This document shows positions 1 through 7,972 of a stretch of 33,124 bases of DNA, one piece after another; position 1 is the stretch's first letter, and every line of letters starts with the position of its first letter. The notes under the pieces were generated by a model. That model did no database searches, was not told where the DNA came from, and saw nothing but the letters and a program-made list of their open reading frames with translations. The position numbers were made by a program, and so were the translations under genes. The stretch is from Synechococcus sp. UW140 (GTDB taxonomy: Bacteria > Cyanobacteriota > Cyanobacteriia > PCC-6307 > Cyanobiaceae): contig CAMAPJ010000025.1 in the NCBI GenBank assembly GCA_945860085.1, positions 1-33,124 on the forward strand, written 5' to 3'.

Positions 1-92
1 GCAGTGGCCGTGGTCAGAGTGGCCAGGGCTGTCTGAGGCTCGTCTCAATGGGCACCTAGGGCAGCAGAACAGAGCCGCAGCGGTCCTGCTCA

Positions 93-3017
93 GTGCTGCC
101 GTACGCCGTCTCAGGCAGGCTGCTTCTCTATTGGCAACAAACTCCTAGCGTCGATCAGCGCCCAATTCCCCTGTTCCGAGTCGTCTTGAGCCGCCCCCCT
201 ACCTTCCTCCGCTTGTTCGCCAGCGTGGCCCTGGTGGCTGGCCTCACCATCGCCTTGGGCCGGCTCGGGATCGAATGGCAGTGGTTCAGCCAGTTCGATG
301 CCCAGTGGGTGGCCCTGAAACGCTGGCTGATCCAGATCGTCACCTTCCTAGTGGTGATGGGCTTTGGGGGCTTCCTGCAATTGAACCAGCTGCAACGCTC
401 CTGGCGCCTGCGCCGGGTGATCGATGCCAAGGACCTGCCGCCTGAGCCCCTGGTCGCCCTGCGTGGATGGTCGTTGCTGTTGCTGTTCGCGTCCCTGTTG
501 CTACTACTAGCAGCAGCACTCACCTACCTGGTGATCCAGGCCCAAGACCTGATTGATGCCCCCTTTAGTGGCCAGGTCATCACCGGAATCCCAGTCCTAG
601 CCGACCTGCCTGCGGGATTGCTGCTTGGCCTGGTGGCCGGCCTGCTCGGGCCCCTGTTGCTTTGGCCTCATACAACCCTGCGCATCACCCTGGCCGTGGC
701 CCTGGCGGGCTCGGCCACGGCCCTGGCGCGGGGCTGGAGCCTCTGGGTGCCGGCGCTGCTGGCCGTGCCCTTTGACCAGGCTGATCCGGTCACGGGCTTG
801 GATCTGTCGTTCAGTGTTATGCAGCTGCCCGCATTGCGCCTGCTGCTTAGTGTTACTTTTGCCCAGGTGGTGGTGGGACTAGCTGGCTGCTTCTGGCTGA
901 CCTTCAGCGAACGCAGCAGCCTCACCGATCTGGCCTTTCCAGGCCTAAGCCGCAGCCAGCAGAACATGTTGCAGCCCCAGCTGGCGGTGCTGGCTTTCGT
1001 AGCGGGGTTGAGTCAATGCCTCTCGCCCTTCAATTTGATGGTCAAGGGCAGCGGCGTGGCTGCTGGCGCTGGCTTTGTTGATTTGCATGTGAGCGTGCCC
1101 CTGCGGCTGCTCTTGGCCCTAGTCCTTGTCGCCATCGGGGTATGCCTGCTGCTTCCCATGCCGGCAGGCTGGATGCGGCGCCAGCTGATCATCCCCCTGG
1201 CTGCGGTCGCCTTGGCTGTGCCAGCTCTTGGGGCGATCTTGGCTCCTTTGGTGCAACGATTCTGGGTTCAGCCGAGGGAGCTATCGGTCGAAACCCCCTA
1301 CCTTGCTCGCAGCATTAAGGCAACTAGATCAGCCTTTGGAATCGATACGATGAACTATCTTACCTTGCGGCCACGAGAGCGGCTGTCTGCCGAAGATTTG
1401 GCTAAGAGTCCTGGCACGCTGGCCAATATTCGCCTCTGGGATAGCAAGCCCCTACTGAGTACGAACCGAGAATTACAGCAACTGCGCCTTTACTACCGCT
1501 TCCCATCGGCTGCAGTAGATCGCTACCCACTCGTTCCTGATGCCGCCAAAAGGGGATCCCAGCAGGTCTTGATAGCAGCGCGGGAATTAGACACAAAAGC
1601 GCTAGCAAAAAAATCTCGATCCTGGCTTAATACTCACATGGTATTCACCCATGGCTACGGCTTTACGGTGTCACCTGTCAATACGGCGAGTGACGATGGC
1701 TTGCCCCTCTATTTCATCAAAGATATCGGCAGCAGCGCCAAGATTCTAGGAATTGAGAAGCTTGGAATTGATGCAACTTCAGTTAGAAAGGCCTTGCCCG
1801 TAGGACAACCACGAATTTATTTCGGCACCATGAAGGAGCCCTATGTGATAGCACCAAGCAAGGTTGTGGAATTTGATTATCCCGATGCTGGCTTGGGAGC
1901 GATCAGTAGTAGTTTGACGCCACGACGAGGCGTCAAACTTTTCAATCCACTCGATCGGCTGATGGCCGCTATCTATTTAGGCGAGCCCAGGCTTCTGTTT
2001 CTTTCCGCTCTGAATCGCGATTCCATGCTGCTGATTAGGCGGCAGGTCAACCAGCGGTTAAAGGCTCTTGTTCCATTTTTGGATTTTGAAAGCCAGCCCT
2101 ATCTAGTGACCGCCAAGGTCGAACCACGCAATGGCTACCGAAGGGGCCAATACCAATATTGGTTTGTGGATGGCTTTACGAGCAGTCGCAGTTACCCCTA
2201 TTCCGATCCTGACTCAACCGGACTTCGCTATTTACGCAATCCCGTTAAAGCTGTTGTTGACGCTTATAGTGGTCGTATTTGGCTGTACGTAAGTGATCCC
2301 AAAGACCCAATTCTACGTACTTGGCAACGAATTTTTCCGGAGCTTTTTCAGCCGCTTTCTGCAATGCCAAAATCTCTGCTAAATCACATACAAGTACCTC
2401 AGCGTCAGTTTGAAATTCAGTCCGAAAAATTGCTGCAATACCACGTAAAAAATGTTCGTAGTTTTTATGATGGGGATGATGCTTGGTCGCTGCCGCTTGA
2501 AATCTATGGCTCTACAAATGTAAAGGTTAAGCCCTATCACGCCACCTTGCAACTGCCTGGTGAAAAGAAATCCGAGTTTGTCTTACTTGTTCCCTTTACG
2601 CCCTCGAAGCGCTCCAACCTGGTGGGTTGGTTGGCGGTCCGTAATGATCCGCCCCATTACGGCGAACAGTTGTTGGTGCGCTTTCCACAACAGCGCCTTG
2701 TACTAGGTCCCCAGCAGGTGTCTGCCCTGATCGAACAGGATCCAGCGATTAGCTACCAATTCGGGCTCTGGAATCGGGAGGGATCCAAGGTGGTACATGG
2801 CAACATGCTGGTGTTACCAGTGGGTGAGGGACTTCTCTATGTTGAGCCAATTTATTTGCAATCTAAAAACAGCGAGTTGCCTACCCTAGTTCGGGTTGTG
2901 GTGACAGACGGTCACACCTTTGTGATGCAGCGCAATCTTAAAGATGCCCTGGAGAAGTTGGTGCAGCCCGATGCCAAGCGGGTTGCCGCACCAATGCGGG
3001 AGCTCAGCGCCCGCTGA
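93..3017 (+). CDS. UPF0182 family large membrane protein
   Basis: This encodes a 974-residue member of the UPF0182 (COG1615) family, whose function is unknown. About seven hydrophobic segments lie in the first 390 residues (for example around 38-56, 79-94, 125-148, 170-190, 245-270, 335-356 and 365-385). A long soluble domain follows and carries family-typical wording such as VLIAARELD, THGYGFTVSPVN and YFIKDIG. Length and domain order match cyanobacterial members. The GTG at 93 opens the frame, but the first 31 residues are not hydrophobic, and an in-frame TTG at 186 (MSRPPTFLRL...) just before the first membrane segment is an equally good start. The membrane half is strongly GC-rich, whereas about 1300-2600 is visibly richer in A/T. 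Family assignment is secure; function is not known. Confidence 0.93.
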   Translation: MLPYAVSGRLLLYWQQTPSVDQRPIPLFRVVLSRPPTFLRLFASVALVAGLTIALGRLGIEWQWFSQFDAQWVALKRWLIQIVTFLVVMGFGGFLQLNQLQRSWRLRRVIDAKDLPPEPLVALRGWSLLLLFASLLLLLAAALTYLVIQAQDLIDAPFSGQVITGIPVLADLPAGLLLGLVAGLLGPLLLWPHTTLRITLAVALAGSATALARGWSLWVPALLAVPFDQADPVTGLDLSFSVMQLPALRLLLSVTFAQVVVGLAGCFWLTFSERSSLTDLAFPGLSRSQQNMLQPQLAVLAFVAGLSQCLSPFNLMVKGSGVAAGAGFVDLHVSVPLRLLLALVLVAIGVCLLLPMPAGWMRRQLIIPLAAVALAVPALGAILAPLVQRFWVQPRELSVETPYLARSIKATRSAFGIDTMNYLTLRPRERLSAEDLAKSPGTLANIRLWDSKPLLSTNRELQQLRLYYRFPSAAVDRYPLVPDAAKRGSQQVLIAARELDTKALAKKSRSWLNTHMVFTHGYGFTVSPVNTASDDGLPLYFIKDIGSSAKILGIEKLGIDATSVRKALPVGQPRIYFGTMKEPYVIAPSKVVEFDYPDAGLGAISSSLTPRRGVKLFNPLDRLMAAIYLGEPRLLFLSALNRDSMLLIRRQVNQRLKALVPFLDFESQPYLVTAKVEPRNGYRRGQYQYWFVDGFTSSRSYPYSDPDSTGLRYLRNPVKAVVDAYSGRIWLYVSDPKDPILRTWQRIFPELFQPLSAMPKSLLNHIQVPQRQFEIQSEKLLQYHVKNVRSFYDGDDAWSLPLEIYGSTNVKVKPYHATLQLPGEKKSEFVLLVPFTPSKRSNLVGWLAVRNDPPHYGEQLLVRFPQQRLVLGPQQVSALIEQDPAISYQFGLWNREGSKVVHGNMLVLPVGEGLLYVEPIYLQSKNSELPTLVRVVVTDGHTFVMQRNLKDALEKLVQPDAKRVAAPMRELSAR

Positions 3018-3089
3018 GTTGTACCGATTCACTTCGGCCTTCTCCCAGCCGGCCACCCCGCTGCCTCACCCAGAAGAAAGGACTGCTTC

Positions 3090-3129
3090 CAGGGACCATC
3101 AGTCCAGTCCCCTGGGCTCATGGTCCCTG
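3090..3129. repeat. Perfect 10-bp inverted repeat downstream of the UPF0182 gene
   Basis: CAGGGACCAT (3090-3099) and ATGGTCCCTG (3120-3129) are perfect complements around a 20-nt loop. The hairpin lies 73 nt after the UPF0182 stop. No T-run follows on either strand, so it is not a canonical intrinsic terminator. It may still act as a transcript-end hairpin or RNA stabiliser. Confidence 0.5.
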
Positions 3130-3286
3130 CGTCCAGGGTGCGCTGACATCAGCCCAGCTGTGCCTAGACCCTCCAACCCCAGTCGAACCGATCTGGCATT
3201 TTCCACAAAACTGCATCCGATCTGACCACAATCCCAAGCGGGTGGCCCTTTGATGGGAGAGTCTTGATGCTCTTGAGCTGCACCCC

Positions 3287-3493
3287 ATGGGCTATGAACC
3301 CGGATCCAGCGAGTGCCGTTTGCTGATTGACAGCAAGGCCCAGATTGAAGCCGTGCTGCTCAACCTTGATCGGCTTGAAAACACCGAGGCCATCCGTCGC
3401 CAGCTCGTGGCCGTCTACAACCAACTTGAAGGCCTGCATGACCTACGCCGCACCCAGCGCCCCGCGCCAATTGCCGAGCCGGCCCGGCGCTGA
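3287..3493 (+). CDS. Small conserved-looking hypothetical protein (68 aa)
   Basis: I do not recognise this family. The 68-residue product is acidic/amphipathic and helix-prone in the middle, with leucine-spaced segments such as IEAVLLNLDRLE and LVAVYNQLEGL that suggest a short coiled coil. The tail is Arg/Pro-rich. Codon third positions are mostly G or C, as in real genes around it. ATG 3287 is the first possible start after the in-frame stop at 3251. It lies 53 nt upstream of the Nramp reading frame on the same strand and may be co-transcribed with it. No signal peptide or membrane segment is visible. Confidence 0.6.
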   Translation: MGYEPGSSECRLLIDSKAQIEAVLLNLDRLENTEAIRRQLVAVYNQLEGLHDLRRTQRPAPIAEPARR

Positions 3494-3576
3494 GGTCACT
3501 CTGCTGGCTCAGTCCCCAGCTCAGGCCCCAGCCCCCTGACTGATCAGTGTGTCCGGCTGGGCCAGGGGGTGCCAGG

Positions 3577-4881
3577 ATGGTCGCAGATCCGCGGCTGGTG
3601 ATGGCGTCGTTAGTGCGAATCCCCGCCGGGCCTCCGACTCTGGCCACCTTTTTCAAGGTCCTCGGTCCTGCCTACCTGGTGGCCGTCGGTTACATGGACC
3701 CGGGCAACTGGGCCACCGATCTGGCAGCTGGATCCAGCAGCGGGTATGCCTTGCTTTGGGTGGTGGCCGTCTCGAGTGCCATGGCGATGGTGCTGCAATC
3801 GCTGTGTTGTCGCTTGGGCATTGCCACAGGCATGGACCTGGCCCAGGCCTGTCGTCAGTTACTACCGCCCGCCTTTCATCTGCCCCTCTGGCTGCTGGCG
3901 GAGCTAGCGATCGTCGCTTGCGACCTGGCCGAGCTGGTCGGCAGCGCCATTGCCCTGCAGTTGCTCTTTGGGCTGCCCCTGGCCTGGGGCGTCAGCCTCA
4001 CAGCCGCTGACACCTTGTTGTTGCTTGGGTTGCAACAACAGGGTCTGCGCCGGCTTGAAGCCCTAGTGATCGCCCTGGTGGCCCTGATTGGTGCCTGCTT
4101 CTTGGTGGAGCTGGTGTTGCTGAAGCCCGACTGGTTGGCCGTGGCCCATGGCTTTGTGCCTAATCCCCTGGCAATGGGCAATCACCAGCAGCTACTGCTG
4201 GCGGCCGGAATCCTCGGAGCCACGGTAATGCCCCACAACCTCTACTTGCATTCCTCCCTGGTGCAGACCCGCCAGTGGCCGGACCATCCCCAGGCGAAAC
4301 ATTGGGCCTTGCGCCTTGCCACCGCCGATATGACGATTGCCCTGTCGATCGCTTTCCTGGTGAATGCGGCGATCTTGGTGTTGGCAGGCGGAGCCTTCCA
4401 TGGCCGCGGTCTCGTCACGGTCACGGACCTGGGTCAGGCCTATCACCTGCTCACCCCCCTGCTTGGAACCTCCCTGGCGAGCCTGGCCTTCGGCATCGCC
4501 CTGCTAGCGGCGGGCCAGAGTTCCACCATCACCGGCACCCTGGCGGGTCAGGTGGTGATGGAAGGCTTCATCGATCTGCGTCTGCCGCTCTGGCAGCGTC
4601 GCCTGCTGACCCGGTGCCTAGCCCTGATCCCCGCCCTGGCCACCGTGTTGCTGCTTGGCGAAGGTGCCACCAATCGTCTGCTGGTGCTCTCCCAGGTGGT
4701 GCTGAGCCTGCAGCTGCCCTTTGCCGCCGTGCCCCTGGTCTGGTTTTGCGGCCAGGCCAGGGCCATGGGCAACCTGCGCTCGCCCCTGGCCCTGCAGGTG
4801 CTCAGCTGGATCTGCATTGGTGTGATTGTCTCGATCAACCTCTCCCTGCTGGTCTCCTTGGCCGGCTCTGTGGCGTTCTAA
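3577..4881 (+). CDS. mntH: Nramp-family divalent metal (Mn2+/Fe2+) transporter
   Basis: This is an integral membrane proton-coupled metal importer of the Nramp/MntH family. The first transmembrane segment carries the metal-binding DPGNWATD motif, and the sixth carries MPHNLYLHSSLVQTR; both are diagnostic. About 11 hydrophobic segments are present across about 434 residues, the usual length. The frame is open from GTG 3547. I chose ATG 3577 because a G-rich stretch lies about 7 nt upstream, with ATG 3601 as a further alternative. Manganese is the likely substrate because oxygenic phototrophs need it for photosystem II, but the sequence does not separate Mn from Fe. No metal-responsive operator was recognised upstream. 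Confidence 0.93.
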   Translation: MVADPRLVMASLVRIPAGPPTLATFFKVLGPAYLVAVGYMDPGNWATDLAAGSSSGYALLWVVAVSSAMAMVLQSLCCRLGIATGMDLAQACRQLLPPAFHLPLWLLAELAIVACDLAELVGSAIALQLLFGLPLAWGVSLTAADTLLLLGLQQQGLRRLEALVIALVALIGACFLVELVLLKPDWLAVAHGFVPNPLAMGNHQQLLLAAGILGATVMPHNLYLHSSLVQTRQWPDHPQAKHWALRLATADMTIALSIAFLVNAAILVLAGGAFHGRGLVTVTDLGQAYHLLTPLLGTSLASLAFGIALLAAGQSSTITGTLAGQVVMEGFIDLRLPLWQRRLLTRCLALIPALATVLLLGEGATNRLLVLSQVVLSLQLPFAAVPLVWFCGQARAMGNLRSPLALQVLSWICIGVIVSINLSLLVSLAGSVAF

Positions 4882-5364
4882 TTTCCGGCCATGAACTTTT
4901 CAAGTAACTAGAGCAAACCCGACTGAATTAATAGAATCTAGGGATCTGGCTAAAATGACTACTTGCGGGCACAGTCTCAACGCAAGTAGAAAAACCTTTG
5001 TGTAGTATCAGCAAAATAGGACAATGAGACGCCAGATCCATAGCTCCGAGGTCCTAGGCGCGGGATCAAGCGGCCAGCAGCTCAGTGGTGGGTGGATTGG
5101 ATCGGTAGGACGACATGGGGCTGGTGTGGTGCAAGCGCAATGGTATTAAGTAGAGAAGGAATTGGAGCTAGTTGCTCGGGCGCGATCCGCCTACAAAAGC
5201 GCCAACCTGCTTCCAATGGAGACCCTGCTGCGCACGTTTTGAGGGCTTGTGCAGCGCAACCCGGTCAAAGCGCCCCAGTAGACCCACCCTCGAAAACCCG
5301 GGTTTCTCCCGGTTCTGATGAGCCCACTGGCCCCAGACTGGCTCTGCCGGCCTGCCTGATCTGG
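4882..5364. other. 483-nt intergenic region between mntH and the GH57 gene
   Basis: No convincing coding sequence was found here. A reading frame continuous with the GH57 gene opens at 5092, but its first 91 codons look non-coding. The left part (4938-5043) holds a compact set of nested inverted repeats, listed separately. No canonical terminator with a T-run was found for mntH. Confidence 0.6.
4938..5043. ncRNA. Candidate structured RNA: closing stem, hairpin and loop-to-3' pseudoknot
   Basis: Three pairings can be read directly. P1: CTAGGGATCTGGC (4938-4950) with GCCAGATCCATAG (5031-5043), 12 of 13 pairs. P2: CTACTTGCG (4959-4967) with CGCAAGTAG (4981-4989), 9 perfect pairs and a 13-nt loop. 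P3: GTCTCA in that loop (4974-4979) with TGAGAC (5025-5030), 6 perfect pairs; the P3 right arm directly abuts the P1 right arm, allowing coaxial stacking. About 35 nt (4990-5024) remain single-stranded. It does not match any riboswitch or ribozyme consensus I know. The element lies 57 nt past the mntH stop. It could instead be a small non-autonomous inverted-repeat element or a DNA-binding site; the strand is undetermined. Confidence 0.4.
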
Positions 5365-6831
5365 ATGAGTCCCAACGCCCTGCCGCCAATCGCCGGCCGT
5401 GAAGCCGAGATCCTGGCCTTGGTGCAGCAGAACCATCCCGTGTTTCTGCCCGGCACCACGCTTGATCTCGAGCAGATTCGCTCAGGCTTCGCCTGTGCGC
5501 TGCACATGCACCAGCCCACGATCCCGGCCGGCGCTAACGGAGAGTTGATCTCCCATCTCCAGTACATGTTAGAGCATCCCGGCGAGGGCGATAACCACAA
5601 CGCCGAACCCTTCGCCCAGTGCTACAGGCGCCTAGCCGATCTGCTTCCCCAGCTGATCAGCGAGGGCTGCAATCCGCGGATCATGCTGGATTACTCCGGA
5701 AATCTGCTCTGGGGCTTCGAGCAGATGGGCCGCGCCGACATCCTCGAGGCCCTGCGATTTATGGCATGCGATCCGAGCATGCAAGCCCATGTGGAGTGGC
5801 TAGGAACGTTCTGGAGCCACGCCGTGGCCCCCTCCACGCCGATTCCCGATCTCAAGCTGCAGATCCTGGCCTGGCAGCAACATTTCGCCGCCCTATTTGG
5901 CGATCAGGCCCTGCAGCGGGTGAAGGGCTTTTCGCCGCCGGAGATGCACCTACCCAACCATCCTGACACGCTCTATGAATTCGTGAAGGCCTTGCGGGAG
6001 TGTGGCTACAGCTGGCTGCTGGTGCAGGAACACAGCGTGGAAAACCTGGATGGCTCCGGCCTTAGCCACGAACAGAAATACATCCCCAACCAGCTGGTGG
6101 CGTGCAGCTCTAAGGGCGACACGGTAACCATCACCGCTCTGATCAAAACCCAGGGCTCTGATACCAAGCTGGTAGGTCAAATGCAGCCCTGCTACGAGGC
6201 CCTAAGCCTCGGGCGGATTGCACTGGGCAACAGCAGCGTTCCCGCCCTTGTATCCCAGATCGCCGACGGTGAAAACGGTGGCGTAATGATGAACGAATTT
6301 CCCCAAGCCTTCCTCCAGGCCCATCGCAAGGTATCCAGCCAGGGCGGTGGCCCGGACGCCGGCACCGTGGCGATCAACGGCACGGAGTATCTGGAGCTGC
6401 TGGGGGCCGCCGGTGTGTCGGCTGAGGTCTACCCCAAGATTCAGGCGGTCCAGCAGCACAAGCTGTGGCAACGCCTAGCTGGCCCCGCCAGCCCCGAATC
6501 CGTGCAAGCGGCCATCGACGAGCTCCAAGCGAGCGATCCCACCTTCACGATGGCTGGTGCTTCCTGGACCAACAACCTCAGCTGGGTGGAGGGCTACGCC
6601 AACGTGCTGGAGCCGATGAACCGCCTTAGCGCTGCCTTTCACCAGCGTTTCGATGCCCAGGTGGCAGCCGAACCCGCCGTGACCCGCAGCCAGCCTTACC
6701 AGGAGGCGCTCCTACAACTGCTGCTGCTGCAAACCAGCTGCTTCCGTTACTGGGGACAGGGCACTTGGACCGATTACGCCACGGAGATCTACAGCCGGGG
6801 CGAGGCCGCTCTCTCCTCCTCGATCCTGTAA
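5365..6831 (+). CDS. Glycoside hydrolase family 57-like protein
   Basis: This 488-residue soluble protein resembles the compact cyanobacterial GH57 group (alpha-glucan-active hydrolases or branching enzymes). Segments that look family-typical are the early HMHQP (a His motif near the N terminus), LDYSGNLLWGFEQMG, VEWLGTFWSHAVAP and GFSPPEMHLP, whose Glu is my guess for the catalytic nucleophile by position. The natural start is ATG 5365 (MSPNALPPIAGRE); the open frame runs back to 5092, but those residues look non-coding. The 3' end overlaps the convergent short gene by 43 bp. Role is probably in storage-glucan metabolism, inferred from family only. No signal peptide is seen. Confidence 0.82.
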   Translation: MSPNALPPIAGREAEILALVQQNHPVFLPGTTLDLEQIRSGFACALHMHQPTIPAGANGELISHLQYMLEHPGEGDNHNAEPFAQCYRRLADLLPQLISEGCNPRIMLDYSGNLLWGFEQMGRADILEALRFMACDPSMQAHVEWLGTFWSHAVAPSTPIPDLKLQILAWQQHFAALFGDQALQRVKGFSPPEMHLPNHPDTLYEFVKALRECGYSWLLVQEHSVENLDGSGLSHEQKYIPNQLVACSSKGDTVTITALIKTQGSDTKLVGQMQPCYEALSLGRIALGNSSVPALVSQIADGENGGVMMNEFPQAFLQAHRKVSSQGGGPDAGTVAINGTEYLELLGAAGVSAEVYPKIQAVQQHKLWQRLAGPASPESVQAAIDELQASDPTFTMAGASWTNNLSWVEGYANVLEPMNRLSAAFHQRFDAQVAAEPAVTRSQPYQEALLQLLLLQTSCFRYWGQGTWTDYATEIYSRGEAALSSSIL

Positions 6832-6971
6832 AACACCCGATCATCGGAGCAGCAGAGATCGGCGTAGTAGTGCTCGAGTACCGCATGGGCCTCGTCGTAG
6901 CTGCCAAACACCTGGCCGGCAATGGAATCCTGGCGGCCATCGTCCCGCTGGATCCGGTAGTGGCTGTCCAT
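6789..6971 (-). CDS. Small hypothetical protein (60 aa)
   Basis: A 60-residue acidic protein begins MDSHYRIQRDDGRQDSIAG and contains a Tyr/Asp-rich middle. I do not recognise a named domain, but the compact polar composition resembles small cytosolic proteins common in picocyanobacteria. ATG 6971 is chosen because the longer frame upstream reads low-complexity and overlaps the divergent gene at 7010. The last 43 bp overlap the end of the convergent GH57 gene. Confidence 0.6.
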   Translation of the reverse strand: MDSHYRIQRDDGRQDSIAGQVFGSYDEAHAVLEHYYADLCCSDDRVFYRIEEERAASPRL

Positions 6972-7009
6972 GCAGCACCTCTGGGTTCTGGACCCCCTAG
7001 CTTGCTGCC

Positions 7010-7497
7010 ATGGCGAGCGCTGATCCCTTACCGCCCTGGCGGCCCCTGTTGCGAGGGGCGCGCCAGCAGGAAGGGCGCACGCCCCACGCGCGCTGGTTGC
7101 AGCTGGCCAGCGTGGCGGCCGATGGTACGCCGCGGCTGCGCACCCTGGTATTTCGAGGCTGGGCTGGCTGCTGCCTACGGCCGGCTGCCAGTTCCGCCTG
7201 CGCGGCGCGGTGCTGTCCCTACCAGCAGAGCTGGAGGTCAACGAGAGGCAACGGCACTGGCAGGGTTTAACCCCTGGGGGCCGGGCTCTTTGGGGCTGGC
7301 CGGCGCCGGGCAAACCGCTGGAGGATGAGGCGTTCTTCCCCGCCCAACTCAGCGACCAGTTGGCGATCCCGGCATGCTTTCAGCTGCTGCGCATCGGCAT
7401 TGCGCAGGTGGAGCTTCTTGAGCTCACCAACCACCCTCACCGCCGTCGCCGCTGGTGCCGCGCGGATGACTGGGCCGAGTTGCGGCTCAATCCCTGA
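7010..7497 (+). pseudogene. Pyridoxamine 5'-phosphate oxidase-like protein, internally deleted and frameshifted
   Basis: The start (ATG 7010) reads as the N terminus of the FMN-binding PNPOx-like family: PPWRPLLRGARQQEGR, then HARWLQLASVAADG and LRTLVFRGW. Just after RGW, at about 7165, the sensible protein continues in another frame as WLLPTAGCQFRLRG followed by the normal C-terminal part (ALWGWPAPGKPL, AFFPAQLSDQL, RRRRWCRADDWAELRLNP) to the stop at 7495-7497. Intact relatives have roughly 30 more residues here (the TDGRSxK-type strand-helix region), so a deletion plus frame change has removed part of the FMN-binding core. The junction sits in a repetitive GGCTGGGCTGGCTGC stretch, consistent with slippage or recombination. 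It is divergent from the 60-aa gene, with 38 bp between start codons. Confidence 0.75.
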
Positions 7498-7972
7498 CGT
7501 ATCTCCCCGATCTGGTTCCCCACCTGAACTCGTCTACCCAGACGCCCTACTGATCAACCGGTTCTGGGAATGACAACGGCGTTGTCTAGGGCTACCTTGG
7601 CGATTCGGGCCACAATGACAACGATCGCGTCGGTGTTTCCTGGTCTCGACCGATTGATGCCCCAATGACATGGTGGCCGCGTCGGGTTTGGCAAAGGGTG
7701 TTTCAGGCCGTTGCGGGACCTGATTGGTCGCCCTGACTCACTGGGATAATTTGCCAAAACCTCCAGAGGCTCCTTTGCTCGAAAACAATCAGAGGCCGCC
7801 ATGGCTGAACTGGGTCGCTCTGCTGATTTTCCTTTGGACGTCCTGGCAGCTGGCCGGCTACTGGTTCCACCAAGTAAACGGCTGACCGCAGAGCAAACGG
7901 GGTTTTGCCCATCTCCCCTGGGTTTGCTTCGGGTTGCTTGCGGCTGGGGATGATGTCTTCAGGCGCCGGCGT
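7498..7972. other. 475-nt region with no established gene
   Basis: This lies between the decayed PNPOx-like gene and the 3' end of PPK2. The only coding signal is the short Trp-rich reading frame at 7775-7885, listed separately. Two minus-strand frames covering 7554-7912 are shadows with no recognisable protein character. No terminator hairpin with a T-run was found. Confidence 0.5.
7775..7885 (+). CDS. Possible 36-aa Trp-rich single-span membrane peptide
   Basis: TTG 7775 opens a 36-codon frame reading MLENNQRPPWLNWVALLIFL and then a Trp/Gly/Tyr-rich end (TSWQLAGYWFHQVNG), stopping at 7883-7885. The composition is what a real one-span membrane peptide looks like: polar N terminus with PPW, about 20 hydrophobic residues, and an aromatic C-terminal cap. 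CAGAGG lies about 6-9 nt before TTG, and an extended -10-like TGGGATAAT sits at 7741-7749. The frame has no homologue I can name and is shorter than usual gene-calling limits, so it could be chance. Confidence 0.4.
   Translation: MLENNQRPPWLNWVALLIFLWTSWQLAGYWFHQVNG

Noticed and set aside
4275-4907. Long plus-strand frame inside mntH
   Set aside because: It is a Gly/Pro/Arg-rich shadow in another frame of a clear Nramp gene.
4959-4989. Hairpin CTACTTGCG/CGCAAGTAG as the mntH terminator
   Set aside because: It is followed by an A-run, not a T-run, on the plus strand, and the minus-strand side has only a weak T-tract. It fits better as part of the larger folded element.
5092-5364. N-terminal extension of the GH57 protein from 5092
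   Set aside because: The 91 extra residues look random, contain no domain, and the family normally begins near ATG 5365.
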